A DNA stretch of 64,000 nucleotides from Oscillospiraceae bacterium (GTDB taxonomy: Bacteria > Bacillota > Clostridia > Oscillospirales > Oscillospiraceae): assembly GCA_016293865.1 (NCBI GenBank), contig JAEDDG010000007.1, positions 1 to 64,000 on the forward strand. Reading direction: 5' to 3'. Position numbers and translations under genes: made by a program. The notes beneath the pieces are model-generated. The model had not been told where the DNA came from, searched no databases, and saw only the letters and a list, made by a program, of their open reading frames with translations. Position 1 is the first letter of the stretch. Each line of letters starts with the position of its first letter. Positions 46,332-54,851 of this stretch are shown in pieces.

Positions 46332-46401
46332 CTCTGCAAGCCTCCTGTATCCATATGATATTCTTCCAATCTGACAGACATTCCCGGAGTACGTCCGCAG
46401 C

Positions 46402-46443
46402 GCGGCTTGACAGAAGAAAACGCGCATGATATGTTCAAGCCGC
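46402..46443. repeat. Inverted repeat bracketing the hydantoinase-type gene promoter
   Basis: Perfect 9-base arms GCGGCTTGA (46402-46410) and TCAAGCCGC (46435-46443), 24 bases apart, overlapping the -35 and the end of the -10. The position fits an operator for a repressor. Confidence 0.6.
46407..46435 (+). promoter_or_regulatory. Sigma-A-type promoter for the hydantoinase-type gene
   Basis: -35 TTGACA (46407-46412), 17-base spacer, -10 TATGTT (46430-46435) with an extended TGA. It is 32 bases from the ATG at 46468. Confidence 0.75.
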
Positions 46444-46467
46444 ATTGTATGATGGGAAGTGTTTGAT

Positions 46468-48471
46468 ATGAGCCTTGTTATCGGCATTGATACCGGCGGC
46501 ACCTGTACGGACGCCGTCATATATGACCGCGGACGCCGTCATATTCTGTTCAAGAGCAAAGCGCCTACAACCCATGAAAATCTGACTGTCGGCATTGGCG
46601 AAGCGCTGGACGGTCTTCCTGCAGATCTCCTTGTCCGGGCGCAGTCGGTGGCGCTGTCAACCACGCTGGCCACAAACGCCTGCGTGGAAAACAAGGGCGG
46701 CCGCGCGCGCCTGATCCTGATCGGCACACAGGAAAAAGTCATGCGCTGGATCGGCGCAGATAAAAAATACGGCCTGTGCTACGACGATGTTCTGTGCGTG
46801 GAATCGGTCAATTCCATGGACGGCACAATTGCGGAGGAAATTGACTGGGATCAGGTCACCGCCGCGCATGAGCCATGGTTTGCCGCAGCATCGGCGCTCA
46901 GCGTTGCCGGGGAGCTGGCAATGAAAAACGGCGCTGTCAGCGAGAGGCGGGCGCGGGACTATCTGAAGGCCAAATATCACGTACCGGTCGTTATGGCCAG
47001 TGAACTGGCAAACAAACTCAATGTCTTCGAACGGGGCGCAACGGCGCTGCTGAACGCACGCCTTCTGCCGGTCATTCAGGAATTCACCGCCTCCGTAAAA
47101 GCCGCGCTGGACGCGCGCGGCATTCGCGCCAGAGTCATGATCGTGCGAAGCGACGGCAGCCTGATGACGGAGGCTATGGCCGATATACACCCGGTGGAAA
47201 CCATCCTCAGCGGTCCGGCCGCCAGCGTGCGCGGCGGCGGCTGCGGACGTTCGGGCAGCGCGCTGATCGTCGATATGGGCGGCACCACCACGGACGTGTC
47301 CATTCTGCGTGACGGTCAGCCGGTGATGTCGGCCGGCGGCATCACCATCGGCGGCTGGCGCACGCAGATCAGCGGCGTTTTTACAGATACATTTGCGCTT
47401 GGCGGAGACAGCGCAGTGCGCGCGGAAGGCGGCGTACCCGTGCTTTTGCCGCAGCGCGTCATTCCGCTCTGCACGGCAGCTGCCCGCTGGCCGAAAATCT
47501 GCGCCGATCTGGCGCGGCTGGAGCGGAGCAGGAAACGCTCAAATCTCCCGCTTCACGAATTTCTCTGTCTGATGCGCACGCCGGGCAGCCAGTCCGGCTA
47601 TACAGCGGACGAGCTGGCGCTCTGCGCCGCTTTGGCGGACGGGCCGGTCATGCTGTTTGACCTTCCACGCTTCGGCCTGAATCCCGCGCGTCTGAATACA
47701 AGCCGGCTGGAAAGCGAGGGCATTCTGATGCGCTGCGGCCTGACGCCGACGGACATGATGCACATCAGGGGCGACTTTTCCGCATTTGACGGACAGGCGT
47801 CAATTCTGGCTGCCGGGCATATGATGCGGCAGATGCCCCGCTATGACCGGTCGGCTCAGCCTGCGCAGCTGGCTGAGGACATTTATAATGCCGTTCGCCT
47901 GAAACTCTACACAAATCTTGCCAAAATTCTGCTGCGCTACCGCTATCCCGAGGAAACTGCTGCCGGCACCGGCGGGCCCCTTGATGCCCTGATCCGCCTT
48001 GCCTGGCTGGACCGCAGCACCGCGGACAGTTTTTTCAATCTGAAGCTTGCTGCCGGCGCGGATTTTATCGGAATCGGCGGACCTGTCCACCTGTTTCTCC
48101 CGCAGGTTGCCGAAGCTTTCGGCGCGCGCTGCATCATTTCCGATGATGCGGCTGTCGCCAACGCCATCGGCGCTGCTGCCGCAGACATCAGCGCACAGAC
48201 AGTTGTCTCTATCTCCCCCATTTCCGGCGGCGCAGACGGCTACCTTGTCCACACGCCGGAGGGGACGCGCAGCTTCGGTACTTACAGCGCCGCAGTGGCC
48301 GAGGCCCGGACATGCGCCGTGGCCGGAGCCGAAGCGCTGGCCAGAGAACGGGGCGCCTGGGGCGCCATAACCGTTGCGGCGGACGTCCGCGACGAACTGG
48401 CCGGCGACGCACAGGGCGCTGAGATTTATCTGGGAACAACCGTTACAGCCGAAGCCCGCAGCGGCAGCTGA
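46468..48471 (+). CDS. Hydantoinase/oxoprolinase family protein (HyuA-like)
   Basis: 667-residue ASKHA-fold ATPase-like protein. The N-terminal GIDTGGTCTDAVIYD and the central VDMGGTTTDVSI and LSGPAASVRGGG identify the family, which in complete systems hydrolyses hydantoins, 5-oxoproline or carboxylates acetone with a HyuB partner. No hyuB lies next to it. I chose the ATG at 46468 eight bases after GGGAAG. It is a single-gene transcript with a good promoter, so the substrate cannot be predicted. Confidence 0.85.
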   Translation: MSLVIGIDTGGTCTDAVIYDRGRRHILFKSKAPTTHENLTVGIGEALDGLPADLLVRAQSVALSTTLATNACVENKGGRARLILIGTQEKVMRWIGADKKYGLCYDDVLCVESVNSMDGTIAEEIDWDQVTAAHEPWFAAASALSVAGELAMKNGAVSERRARDYLKAKYHVPVVMASELANKLNVFERGATALLNARLLPVIQEFTASVKAALDARGIRARVMIVRSDGSLMTEAMADIHPVETILSGPAASVRGGGCGRSGSALIVDMGGTTTDVSILRDGQPVMSAGGITIGGWRTQISGVFTDTFALGGDSAVRAEGGVPVLLPQRVIPLCTAAARWPKICADLARLERSRKRSNLPLHEFLCLMRTPGSQSGYTADELALCAALADGPVMLFDLPRFGLNPARLNTSRLESEGILMRCGLTPTDMMHIRGDFSAFDGQASILAAGHMMRQMPRYDRSAQPAQLAEDIYNAVRLKLYTNLAKILLRYRYPEETAAGTGGPLDALIRLAWLDRSTADSFFNLKLAAGADFIGIGGPVHLFLPQVAEAFGARCIISDDAAVANAIGAAAADISAQTVVSISPISGGADGYLVHTPEGTRSFGTYSAAVAEARTCAVAGAEALARERGAWGAITVAADVRDELAGDAQGAEIYLGTTVTAEARSGS

Positions 48472-48480
48472 ACATTTGTA

Positions 48481-48509
48481 TTGACGAATTCCGCCCCGGG
48501 TGGTATAAA
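48481..48509 (+). promoter_or_regulatory. Sigma-A-type promoter for the cobalamin riboswitch transcript
   Basis: -35 TTGACG (48481-48486), 17-base spacer, -10 TATAAA (48504-48509) with an extended TGG. The predicted start near 48516 is ten bases before the aptamer. Confidence 0.8.
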
Positions 48510-48525
48510 GAAATAAGAACCGATC

Positions 48526-48707
48526 GCTTTCAAGTGCCGCCCTGCCGTATGGGCCTGGCGGCAGAATAGAGAACTGGGTGCAAATCCCGGACGGAACCGC
48601 CGCTGTAAGCGCTGAGGACGTGTATGTGACGAAAGTCGGCCATTGGGAAACTGAGAAGGCTGGTATACGTTCCGCAGACGCGCAAGTCAGAAGACCTGCT
48701 TGAAAGC
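48526..48707 (+). ncRNA. Cobalamin riboswitch
   Basis: Adenosyl/methyl-cobalamin aptamer. P1 is a perfect 9-base pair, GCTTTCAAG (48526-48534) with CTTGAAAGC (48699-48707). The conserved core is present: GGGTGCAAATCCCGGACGG, CCGCTGTAAGCG, and the B12 box AAGTCAGAAGACCTGC (48684-48699). An intrinsic terminator follows at 48757, so high B12 should stop transcription. It explains the 350 bases between the genes at 48471 and 48822. The controlled gene is a surface protein, not a classical B12 synthesis or BtuFCD gene. Confidence 0.93.
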
Positions 48708-48756
48708 ATTTCAGTCCCTGCGATTTTCAGGGCGCTATTTTGCACGCGTAAACACG

Positions 48757-48795
48757 GGCGCGGCAGCTGCTTTGGGCTGCCGCGCCTTTTATTTT
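48757..48795 (+). terminator. Riboswitch-controlled terminator
   Basis: Perfect 11-base arms GGCGCGGCAGC and GCTGCCGCGCC with an 8-base loop and TTTTATTTT after it, 26 bases upstream of the surface-protein ATG. It is the likely expression platform of the cobalamin riboswitch. Confidence 0.88.
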
Positions 48796-48821
48796 CACTT
48801 TCAATTTTGAGGAGGCCCTTT

Positions 48822-50159
48822 ATGAAAAAACGTGTTTTGTCCCTTCTCCTGGTACTCTGTCTGACATTCTGCCTGATGCCCGCGGCCCTGGCTGACGCTC
48901 CGGATTTCACTCTGGAAGCAAACGGACAGGTTATCACCGCGATGGAAGAATCCGTGCTGCCCACCTTCGTGCAGGATGGCTGGACCACCTACGATGACGT
49001 GCGCCTGATTACCGTCACACTGCCCGCCGGAACTGACGAAGTCACCTTTACTTCCTTCTCCGCCGGCAGCGTCCTGGCCTACAACTACACGCCTGACGGC
49101 AGCTATATCGCCGGCTACTACGAGGATTTCCAGACCGGCGCCCCCACCGCCCAGTGCCCTGTGGACGCTGACGGCGACGGCGCTGCGGACTACATCGCTG
49201 TTCAGACGCCCTATGACTCTGAATTCAACTCTGATCTGCTCTATCTGGTTACCTTCAAGTACGACAGTCTTTTCACTCTGGAAGCAAACGGACAGGCCGT
49301 CACTGCGATGGAAGAATCCGTGCTGCCCACCTTCGTGCAGGACGGCTGGACCACCTACGATGACGTGCGTCTGATCACCGTCACACTGCCCGCCGGAACC
49401 GACGAAGTCACCTTTACCTCCTTCTCCGCCGGCAGCGTCCTGGCCTACAACTATACGCCTGACGGCAGCTATATCGCCGGCTACTACGAGGATTTCCAGG
49501 CCGGCGCCCCCACCGCCCAGTGCCCTGTGGATGCTGACGGCGACGGCGCTGCAGACTACATCGCTGTTCAGACGCCCTATGATTCTGAATTCAATTCTGA
49601 CCTGCTCTATCTGGTTACCTTCAAGTACGCAGGCTTTACCGACGTAACGGCTGACGACTGGTTCCTCAGTGATGTGACTGCCGCTGTCTCCGCCGGTCTG
49701 ATTGACTGCACCGCTCCCGGTACATTTGCACCGAATGCGCCGATGACCCGCGCCATCTTTGTCGTCGCGCTCTACCGGCTGGCCGGCACACCTTCGGCTG
49801 ACAGCCGGAATCCGTTTGCTGACGTCACCGAAGAGGACGCTTCTTACGACGCCGTCGTCTGGGCATACGGCGAAGGAATCATTGACGGCCGCACGGACAC
49901 GCAGTTTGATCCCGAAGCCACCATCACGCGTCAGGAAGCCGCTGCAATGCTGTACAGATACTGCGGCACAGCCGGTGATAACGCCGCTCTGAACGCATAT
50001 ACTGACAAGGGACAGATTGCCGGCTGGGCTACCGACGCCATGGGCTGGGCCGTCAACTCCGGCATTCTGAACGGACGGACGGCAGAAACACTTGCCCCCC
50101 GTGGAACCGTCACCCGCGCGGAAGCCGCTGCAATGCTGCTGCGGCTGTCCGGCAAATAA
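48822..50159 (+). CDS. SLH-domain surface protein with two tandem 122-residue domains, B12-riboswitch controlled
   Basis: 445-residue exported protein. A signal peptide (MKKRVLSLLLVLCLTFCLM, cleavage near ALADA) is followed by two almost identical domains (about 28-148 and 150-270; each begins FTLEANGQ and ends LYLVTFKY), each with a DADGDGAADY segment that resembles a calcium loop. The C-terminal 170 residues are three S-layer homology repeats (FTDVTADDWF, FADVTEEDASYDAV, YTDKGQIAGWATDAM) that anchor the protein to the cell wall. I do not recognise the repeated domain. Control by a cobalamin riboswitch suggests a role in corrinoid capture at the surface (inference). GAGGAGG precedes the ATG. 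Confidence 0.9.
   Translation: MKKRVLSLLLVLCLTFCLMPAALADAPDFTLEANGQVITAMEESVLPTFVQDGWTTYDDVRLITVTLPAGTDEVTFTSFSAGSVLAYNYTPDGSYIAGYYEDFQTGAPTAQCPVDADGDGAADYIAVQTPYDSEFNSDLLYLVTFKYDSLFTLEANGQAVTAMEESVLPTFVQDGWTTYDDVRLITVTLPAGTDEVTFTSFSAGSVLAYNYTPDGSYIAGYYEDFQAGAPTAQCPVDADGDGAADYIAVQTPYDSEFNSDLLYLVTFKYAGFTDVTADDWFLSDVTAAVSAGLIDCTAPGTFAPNAPMTRAIFVVALYRLAGTPSADSRNPFADVTEEDASYDAVVWAYGEGIIDGRTDTQFDPEATITRQEAAAMLYRYCGTAGDNAALNAYTDKGQIAGWATDAMGWAVNSGILNGRTAETLAPRGTVTRAEAAAMLLRLSGK
48905..49629 (+). repeat. Tandem 366-base direct repeat inside the surface-protein gene
   Basis: Copies at 48905-49263 and 49271-49629 have a 366-base period and differ at only a few positions, many synonymous; few residues change (for example VIT/AVT, FQTG/FQAG). 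This points to a recent in-frame duplication. Confidence 0.92.
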
Positions 50160-50206
50160 GCTCGATGCGCAGGAACTGCTGACCTGTGTCTCGATATATC
50201 TTCCTA

Positions 50207-50252
50207 AAAAGGCATCCGGCCGGGAAATGCGCTTCCCGGCCGGATGCCTTTT
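50207..50252. terminator. Bidirectional terminator between surface protein and FAD oxidoreductase
   Basis: Perfect 20-base arms (AAAAGGCATCCGGCCGGGAA and its complement) with a 6-base loop ATGCGC and T-runs on both sides. It lies between convergent genes. The rest of 50160-50331 shows no other feature. Confidence 0.9.
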
Positions 50253-50331
50253 ATGCCAGTTGAATGCCGAACATGCACCGGAAAAACGGCCGTGCCCGTC
50301 GTCCGCAGCCGCTTTTCAGTCCACACAGCTC

Positions 50332-51711
50332 CTATTTCACAATCTGGTCGGCAGACACAATGCCGCCCGCCTCGCGGATCAGCCTGCGCAGCGCCGCCGT
50401 GTCAACGCCGATAAACGCCGCGCCGCTCTGCGCTGCCAGAGAAGCGGCAATCCCGGCCGCCTGCCCCATGGCAATGCACGGGCCCATCTCACGAAGCGGC
50501 CCCAGCACATCGCGTTCAACGCTGATGGCGCGGCCGGGCGCAATGACATTTTCAATACCCTGCGGAACCATGCAGCGATAAGGAATCGGCGTAAAATCCG
50601 CCTTTTTGACATTGCGCTCCTCCATGGGCTGATAGCTGGGCCGGTGCGGATCCGGCAAATCCCAGATATATCCGGAGTAGGCGATAACGTCGTCAAAAGC
50701 CTTGTCGTCAATCATATCCTGCACGGTCAGCTCATAGGCGCCCACAATGCGCCGCGTCTCCCGGATGCCGATCACATTGGCAATTTCGCGGATTCTGGCG
50801 TTTGCAAAACCGGGGAAATACTTTTTCATGATCTCAAAGAGCCGGAAATTCTCTGCACGGCCGCTGACGGTCGCATCTGTCAGAGACTGGCCGTCCGTGC
50901 CGTTGACGCCGACCTGGCGGATGGTATTGACAAAATACACATCGCTTTTGGGCAGCTGCGCACAAATGAAAATATCATACGGAAAATCCCAGACACCCTG
51001 CTCCCGCAGCTGGGAAATCAGCTTGCGGAACCGAATCTCGCCTGTGGATTCAATATATTCTGTCAGCTGCGCCGTGTCCACATTCTCCACATGCAGCTCC
51101 AGAGAAGCAGGCGCCATCAGGCCGTCTCCCTCCCGGCCCAGGCGCACAGGACAGCCGCAGCCGGCAACAAGATCTGCGTCTCCCGTGCAGTCGGCAAAGT
51201 ATCTGCCGGAAATGGTAAACAGACCGCTCTTGTTGTGAGCGACAATCCCGGTCAGCCGTCCGCCCTCCCGCACAGTATCCACAATATCCGTATAGTACAG
51301 AAGCTGAACGCCGGCTTCGCCGCACATCTGCTCCAGGGTATACTTCATGGCTTCCGCATCAAAAATCAGTCCCTCACCCAGATGCTTTTTCCACCCGTGA
51401 GGATTGTGGCGCAGATCGATCGTATAGGGATCAATGGCATCACCCGAGGCGACCAGCCGCGCTTCCAGTTCGTCGAAAAGGCCGGATATGCATTTGCTCA
51501 GCGTATAATCCTCATTCACATGCTTGGCGCCCAGCAGATGATTCACGCCGCCGTTTGTCCCCACGCCGCCGAGGCAGCCGGTTTTTTCAACCAGCATGGT
51601 TTTCAGCCCGGCACGCGCTGCGCTGACAGCCGCAGCGAAACCGGAAAAACCTCCGCCGCAGACAACGAAATCACAGGAATACCTGTTTTCAAGCTCTTTC
51701 TGATAAAGCAT
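50332..51711 (-). CDS. FAD-dependent oxidoreductase (PF12831-like)
   Basis: 459-residue flavoprotein. The dinucleotide-binding motif CDFVVCGGGFSGFAAAVSA lies near the N-terminus, followed by VEKTGCLGGVGTNGG with the flavin-proximal cysteine, and ADCTGDADLVAGCG. Members are often annotated FAD-dependent oxidoreductase without known substrate. The start follows GGGGAGG. It is 16 bases downstream of a DUF2284 gene, which forms one transcript with it. Confidence 0.85.
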   Translation of the reverse strand: MLYQKELENRYSCDFVVCGGGFSGFAAAVSAARAGLKTMLVEKTGCLGGVGTNGGVNHLLGAKHVNEDYTLSKCISGLFDELEARLVASGDAIDPYTIDLRHNPHGWKKHLGEGLIFDAEAMKYTLEQMCGEAGVQLLYYTDIVDTVREGGRLTGIVAHNKSGLFTISGRYFADCTGDADLVAGCGCPVRLGREGDGLMAPASLELHVENVDTAQLTEYIESTGEIRFRKLISQLREQGVWDFPYDIFICAQLPKSDVYFVNTIRQVGVNGTDGQSLTDATVSGRAENFRLFEIMKKYFPGFANARIREIANVIGIRETRRIVGAYELTVQDMIDDKAFDDVIAYSGYIWDLPDPHRPSYQPMEERNVKKADFTPIPYRCMVPQGIENVIAPGRAISVERDVLGPLREMGPCIAMGQAAGIAASLAAQSGAAFIGVDTAALRRLIREAGGIVSADQIVK

Positions 51712-51727
51712 ATCGCGTTCCTCCCCG

Positions 51728-52273
51728 CTATTTGATCAGCAGCGCGCCGGCAATCACACTGTATGCAGGCACGCTGCCGTCTTTTGACCACAGAAGCTCA
51801 AGGCCGAAATACTGCCCGGCCGTTTTTCCCACATCTCCGCCAAGGGCCTCGATCGAATGGCGCATCTCGGCCGGCCGCCGGCAGGCGGTGCCGTCTGCCC
51901 GCCCGCAGGTCCGGCAGAGACTGCAGGATCCGGCACTCAGCGCATAACTGCCGGGATACGCCCGTTCCAGCTCCAAAAGCCGGCAAAGCAGATCATCCTT
52001 CACCCGGCGGCGGATCTGCGCCGCCTGTGCCGCGCTTTCCGCATCCGTTTTGCCCGCAAGGGACGGCAGATCAATTTTCTGAAAAATCAGGCGGATCCAC
52101 GTGAATCTGCGCCAGAAATCCTCCACATTGAAATCAAAGGGCGGACACGACCACCGGCAGCCAAAGTTGGGACATTGCAGGCAATAGTCCAGAAAAAGCG
52201 CTTCGTTCACATGCAGACGCAGATAATTCTCTGTGCTGTCCAGCGCAGTATATGTTGTCACATTCATGTTCAT
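51728..52273 (-). CDS. DUF2284 predicted metal-binding protein
   Basis: 181-residue cysteine-rich protein. The first cluster is CLQCPNFGCRWSCPPF and the second CSLCRTCGRADGTACRRP; both are typical of the DUF2284 family (predicted metal-binding, possibly an iron-sulfur protein). It is the first gene of a two-gene operon with the FAD oxidoreductase, so it may deliver electrons to it (inference). Confidence 0.85.
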   Translation of the reverse strand: MNMNVTTYTALDSTENYLRLHVNEALFLDYCLQCPNFGCRWSCPPFDFNVEDFWRRFTWIRLIFQKIDLPSLAGKTDAESAAQAAQIRRRVKDDLLCRLLELERAYPGSYALSAGSCSLCRTCGRADGTACRRPAEMRHSIEALGGDVGKTAGQYFGLELLWSKDGSVPAYSVIAGALLIK

Positions 52274-52300
52274 CCGTTATCCCCCGGTCACAGCTGTTTC

Positions 52301-52306
52301 ATTTTA
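52301..52306 (-). promoter_or_regulatory. Candidate -10 element for the DUF2284 operon
   Basis: TAAAAT on the minus strand, 27 bases before the DUF2284 start; the -35 region (TTTTGT at 17 bases) is poor. Confidence 0.35.
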
Positions 52307-52376
52307 ACACAGCGGCCGCAAAAACAAAAGGCGCAGCCTTTCTTTTTGCTGCAGCGGTGCAACTTTTTTGAACGTC

Positions 52377-52408
52377 AAAAGGGGCATGCCGCCACTTCTG
52401 CACGCCCC
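52377..52408 (-). terminator. Terminator after the racemase/ABC importer operon
   Basis: On the minus strand GGGGCGTGC pairs with GCATGCCCC (one G-U) around a 10-base loop, followed by TTTT. It ends the operon just beyond the racemase stop. Confidence 0.8.
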
Positions 52409-52416
52409 TCACGGCA

Positions 52417-53184
52417 CTATTCCATTTCAGACTGCACATGTCTGCACAGACGGACATCGCCGGAAATGACAATGCGCTCCGAAGACGCAGACACACAGAT
52501 ATTCCCGCCCGGCTGGCTGACGCTGACCTCAACGGGCCCTCCTGTGCGCTGCGCCAGATAAGCGCCGACAGCGGCCGATCCGCTGCCGCAGCCGTGTTCA
52601 TGGACAAGGCTCCCGGCCGCAGGCACCCAGACAACCGGATCAATCCTGCATATATCTTCCGCAAAGGGCAGGACGCCAAGCGCCTCAGCCCCCAGGCGCG
52701 CGCACCAGTCTGCCATGCGCTCCTCAGGCACAGTCTGTCCGCCGGGGACAAGCACATGTGCAATTCCAGGAAAAAAGACAACTGGCTCAGCCGCCTCCAG
52801 TCCCGGCAGCTCATGCCGCTCAATCCTCTGCGGCAGCGGCATATCCGCACTGCCGCGGTACACATCATCTCTTATCTGCTCTGCGGTGCAGCGCACAAGG
52901 CGGTCCGCACCCGAAACCTCCAGCAGCACATCGACAGGCGCCCCGGCCTGCCCGGCGCAAAGCAGCGCAGCCAGGGACATGGACGCATTTCCGCAGAATT
53001 CGCCGCCCATCATCTCAAGCCTCGCTTCGCCGCCGCACTGCGGCCGGCAGACAAAGCCGACCTGCTCGACGTTTCCGGTCATCAGCGCGCGGACAACCGC
53101 CGCACGCCGGTCATGCGCCACTGGCGAGGTCACAAGCGCGGTGATGTTCCCCGTTGGGTCGGCAATTGTACAACTGATTTTCAC
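52417..53184 (-). CDS. CntK-like amino-acid racemase (DapF fold; histidine racemase family)
   Basis: 255-residue two-domain epimerase-fold protein. Both catalytic cysteines are present: GGEFCGNASMS and HEHGCGSGSAAVGAY. Its other segments (DPTGNITALV, VEQVGFV, LEVSGADRLVRC, SVSQPGGNICVSA) resemble, from memory, the staphylococcal histidine racemase CntK more than true diaminopimelate epimerase, which has MCGNG. The start is a GTG seven bases after GGAG. It is the last gene of the polar amino-acid importer operon, so it may act on the imported substrate; histidine is a guess. Confidence 0.78.
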   Translation of the reverse strand: MKISCTIADPTGNITALVTSPVAHDRRAAVVRALMTGNVEQVGFVCRPQCGGEARLEMMGGEFCGNASMSLAALLCAGQAGAPVDVLLEVSGADRLVRCTAEQIRDDVYRGSADMPLPQRIERHELPGLEAAEPVVFFPGIAHVLVPGGQTVPEERMADWCARLGAEALGVLPFAEDICRIDPVVWVPAAGSLVHEHGCGSGSAAVGAYLAQRTGGPVEVSVSQPGGNICVSASSERIVISGDVRLCRHVQSEME

Positions 53185-53196
53185 AGCGTTTCTCCG

Positions 53197-53961
53197 TTAC
53201 TGGTTCAGAAGGCGATTCAAAAATGCCTTTGTCCTCTCCTGCGTGGGGTGATTGATGATGCTCTTCGGATCTCCCTGCTCAACGATTACGCCGCCGTCCA
53301 TAAAAATCAGATAATCGGACACATCCCGCGCAAACATCATCTCGTGCGTCACAATCACCATCGTCATGTGCTCGCTGGCCAGCCCCCGGATGACCTTCAG
53401 AATCTCGCCCGTCAGTTCCGGGTCAAGGGCTGATGTAGGTTCATCGAAAAACAGGATTTCCGGCTTCATTGCCAGCGCACGCGCAATCGACACACGCTGC
53501 TGCTGGCCCCCTGAAAGCTGATAGGGGTAGGCATCCGCCTTATCCTCCAGCCCCATTTTCCGCAAAAGCTCCATGGCTTCTTCACGGACCTGCTCATAAT
53601 TGCGCTTCTGAACGGCGCAGGGCGCATCCGTCAGATTTTTCAGAACGGAATAATGCGGAAAGAGATTAAAATTCTGAAAAACAAGACCAAAAAGGCTGCG
53701 GATCTGCCGGAGCTCCTTTGCCGGCGCATAAATGCTGTTTCCCTCGCTGTCGCTTCGCGCGGCATACCTGCCGTGATAGATCAGATCGCCGCCGTCCATT
53801 GTCTCAAGAAGCGTCGCACAGCGCAGAAGCGTGGATTTTCCGGATCCTGACGGACCAATGACGGAGACAACCTGTCCCCGGTCCACCGACAGAGAAATAT
53901 CCTTCAGGACCTCGAGCTCGCCAAAGCTCTTGCGGCAATTATTGATTTCCAGAAGTTTCAC
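53197..53961 (-). CDS. Amino-acid ABC transporter ATP-binding protein
   Basis: 254-residue ATPase of the polar amino-acid uptake family. Walker [10 protein letters not shown], signature LSGGQQQRV, Walker [16 protein letters not shown] and the H-loop TH are present. I chose a GTG start at 53961, eight bases after AAGGAGG, giving [14 protein letters not shown]; the longer frame to 54066 overlaps the permease without family sequence. It lies 13 bases after the permease gene. Confidence 0.94.
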   Translation of the reverse strand: MKLLEINNCRKSFGELEVLKDISLSVDRGQVVSVIGPSGSGKSTLLRCATLLETMDGGDLIYHGRYAARSDSEGNSIYAPAKELRQIRSLFGLVFQNFNLFPHYSVLKNLTDAPCAVQKRNYEQVREEAMELLRKMGLEDKADAYPYQLSGGQQQRVSIARALAMKPEILFFDEPTSALDPELTGEILKVIRGLASEHMTMVIVTHEMMFARDVSDYLIFMDGGVIVEQGDPKSIINHPTQERTKAFLNRLLNQ

Positions 53962-53974
53962 GCGGCACGCCTCC

Positions 53975-54730
53975 TTATCTGTAGTAGGACATCTTCTTCT
54001 CGAAGCGCTCCATGATAAAAGCCACGAGGAAATTGAATATGTAGTAGAAAATACCTGCGATGACAAACGGCATCAGCGTCGCCTGTGAGGAAGCGATCTT
54101 CTTCGCCAGCGTGAACATCTCACTGTAAGAGATCGCAAATGCCAGTGATGTGTCTTTGACAAGCGTCACCACTTCGTTTGTAACGCTGGGCAGAATACGC
54201 TTCATAACCTGGGGCAGAATAATTTTGAAGAATGTCTGGCTCTTTCCGTATCCCAGTACCGCCGCCGCTTCGTATTGTCCTGCCGACATGGATTCAATGC
54301 CGGAACGGTAAATTTCCGCAAAATATGCAGCATAGTTCAGCACGAAACCGACAATCACCGCGGTGAATCTGTAATTCGGGCCTGTGGAAATACCCAGAAG
54401 CAGGTTCGGGCCAAAATACACCACCATCAGCTGCAGCATCAGCGGCGTTCCGCGCATAATGGATATATAAAGCCGGACCAGCGCCTGAACCGGCTTGAAG
54501 CCCGCAAGCGCATGCCGCACACGAAATACCAATCTGCGCCAGAAGCCGGAGCGCTCCCCTGCAGCGGGCAGCGCACCGCGCGCCAGCCGCCGGAACGGCA
54601 TCCAGTTGGACATGCGGCCGAAAGCCACCAGCAGGCCCAGCGGCAGCGCGCCCAGAAGCGTCAGCCCGAAAATGGCAGTGGATTTCAACAGTCCCCCTGC
54701 CAGGGTCGTGATCATTGTCTGTAAACTCAT
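53975..54730 (-). CDS. Amino-acid ABC transporter permease
   Basis: 251-residue HisM-type permease. Hydrophobic segments at about 14-36, 95-118, 125-145 and 225-245 and the ATPase-contact loop in [17 protein letters not shown] identify it. A 45-residue polar insert follows the first membrane segment (about 40-85). Only one permease is present, so it probably forms a homodimer. Confidence 0.92.
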   Translation of the reverse strand: MSLQTMITTLAGGLLKSTAIFGLTLLGALPLGLLVAFGRMSNWMPFRRLARGALPAAGERSGFWRRLVFRVRHALAGFKPVQALVRLYISIMRGTPLMLQLMVVYFGPNLLLGISTGPNYRFTAVIVGFVLNYAAYFAEIYRSGIESMSAGQYEAAAVLGYGKSQTFFKIILPQVMKRILPSVTNEVVTLVKDTSLAFAISYSEMFTLAKKIASSQATLMPFVIAGIFYYIFNFLVAFIMERFEKKMSYYR

Positions 54731-54750
54731 TTCATCAGCCCTTTAATGCG

Positions 54751-54778
54751 GAAAATGGTGGAGACGCGGGTCCCCACC
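54751..54778 (-). terminator. Partial terminator between substrate-binding protein and permease
   Basis: On the minus strand GGTGGGGA and TCTCCACC (one mismatch) form a hairpin followed by ATTTTCC. Such elements lower permease expression relative to the binding protein. The rest of the 121-base gap shows nothing else. Confidence 0.45.
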
Positions 54779-54851
54779 TTTTCCTGATTATTCGTGCCTG
54801 CGCAGCATTTTCCGCAGACATCTGCTATCATTTTTTATCAGCGTGCGGATT

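Noticed and set aside
44718-46358. Plus-strand open frame of 546 codons over the radical SAM and M50 genes
   Set aside because: Antisense to two minus-strand genes with clear motifs; low-complexity composition.
48905-49629. DUF4430 (transcobalamin-like) domain in the surface protein
   Set aside because: Attractive because of the B12 riboswitch, but I do not see its typical glycine/aspartate pattern; left as an unrecognised domain.
52330-52365. Short AAAGGC-TGC-GCCTTT stem as a terminator
   Set aside because: Only six pairs; a stronger terminator lies at 52377-52408, so it was not listed separately.
52417-53184. True diaminopimelate epimerase (DapF)
   Set aside because: Motifs FCGNASMS and the flanking segments resemble the CntK-type racemase more than DapF (MCGNG); a housekeeping DapF should be elsewhere.
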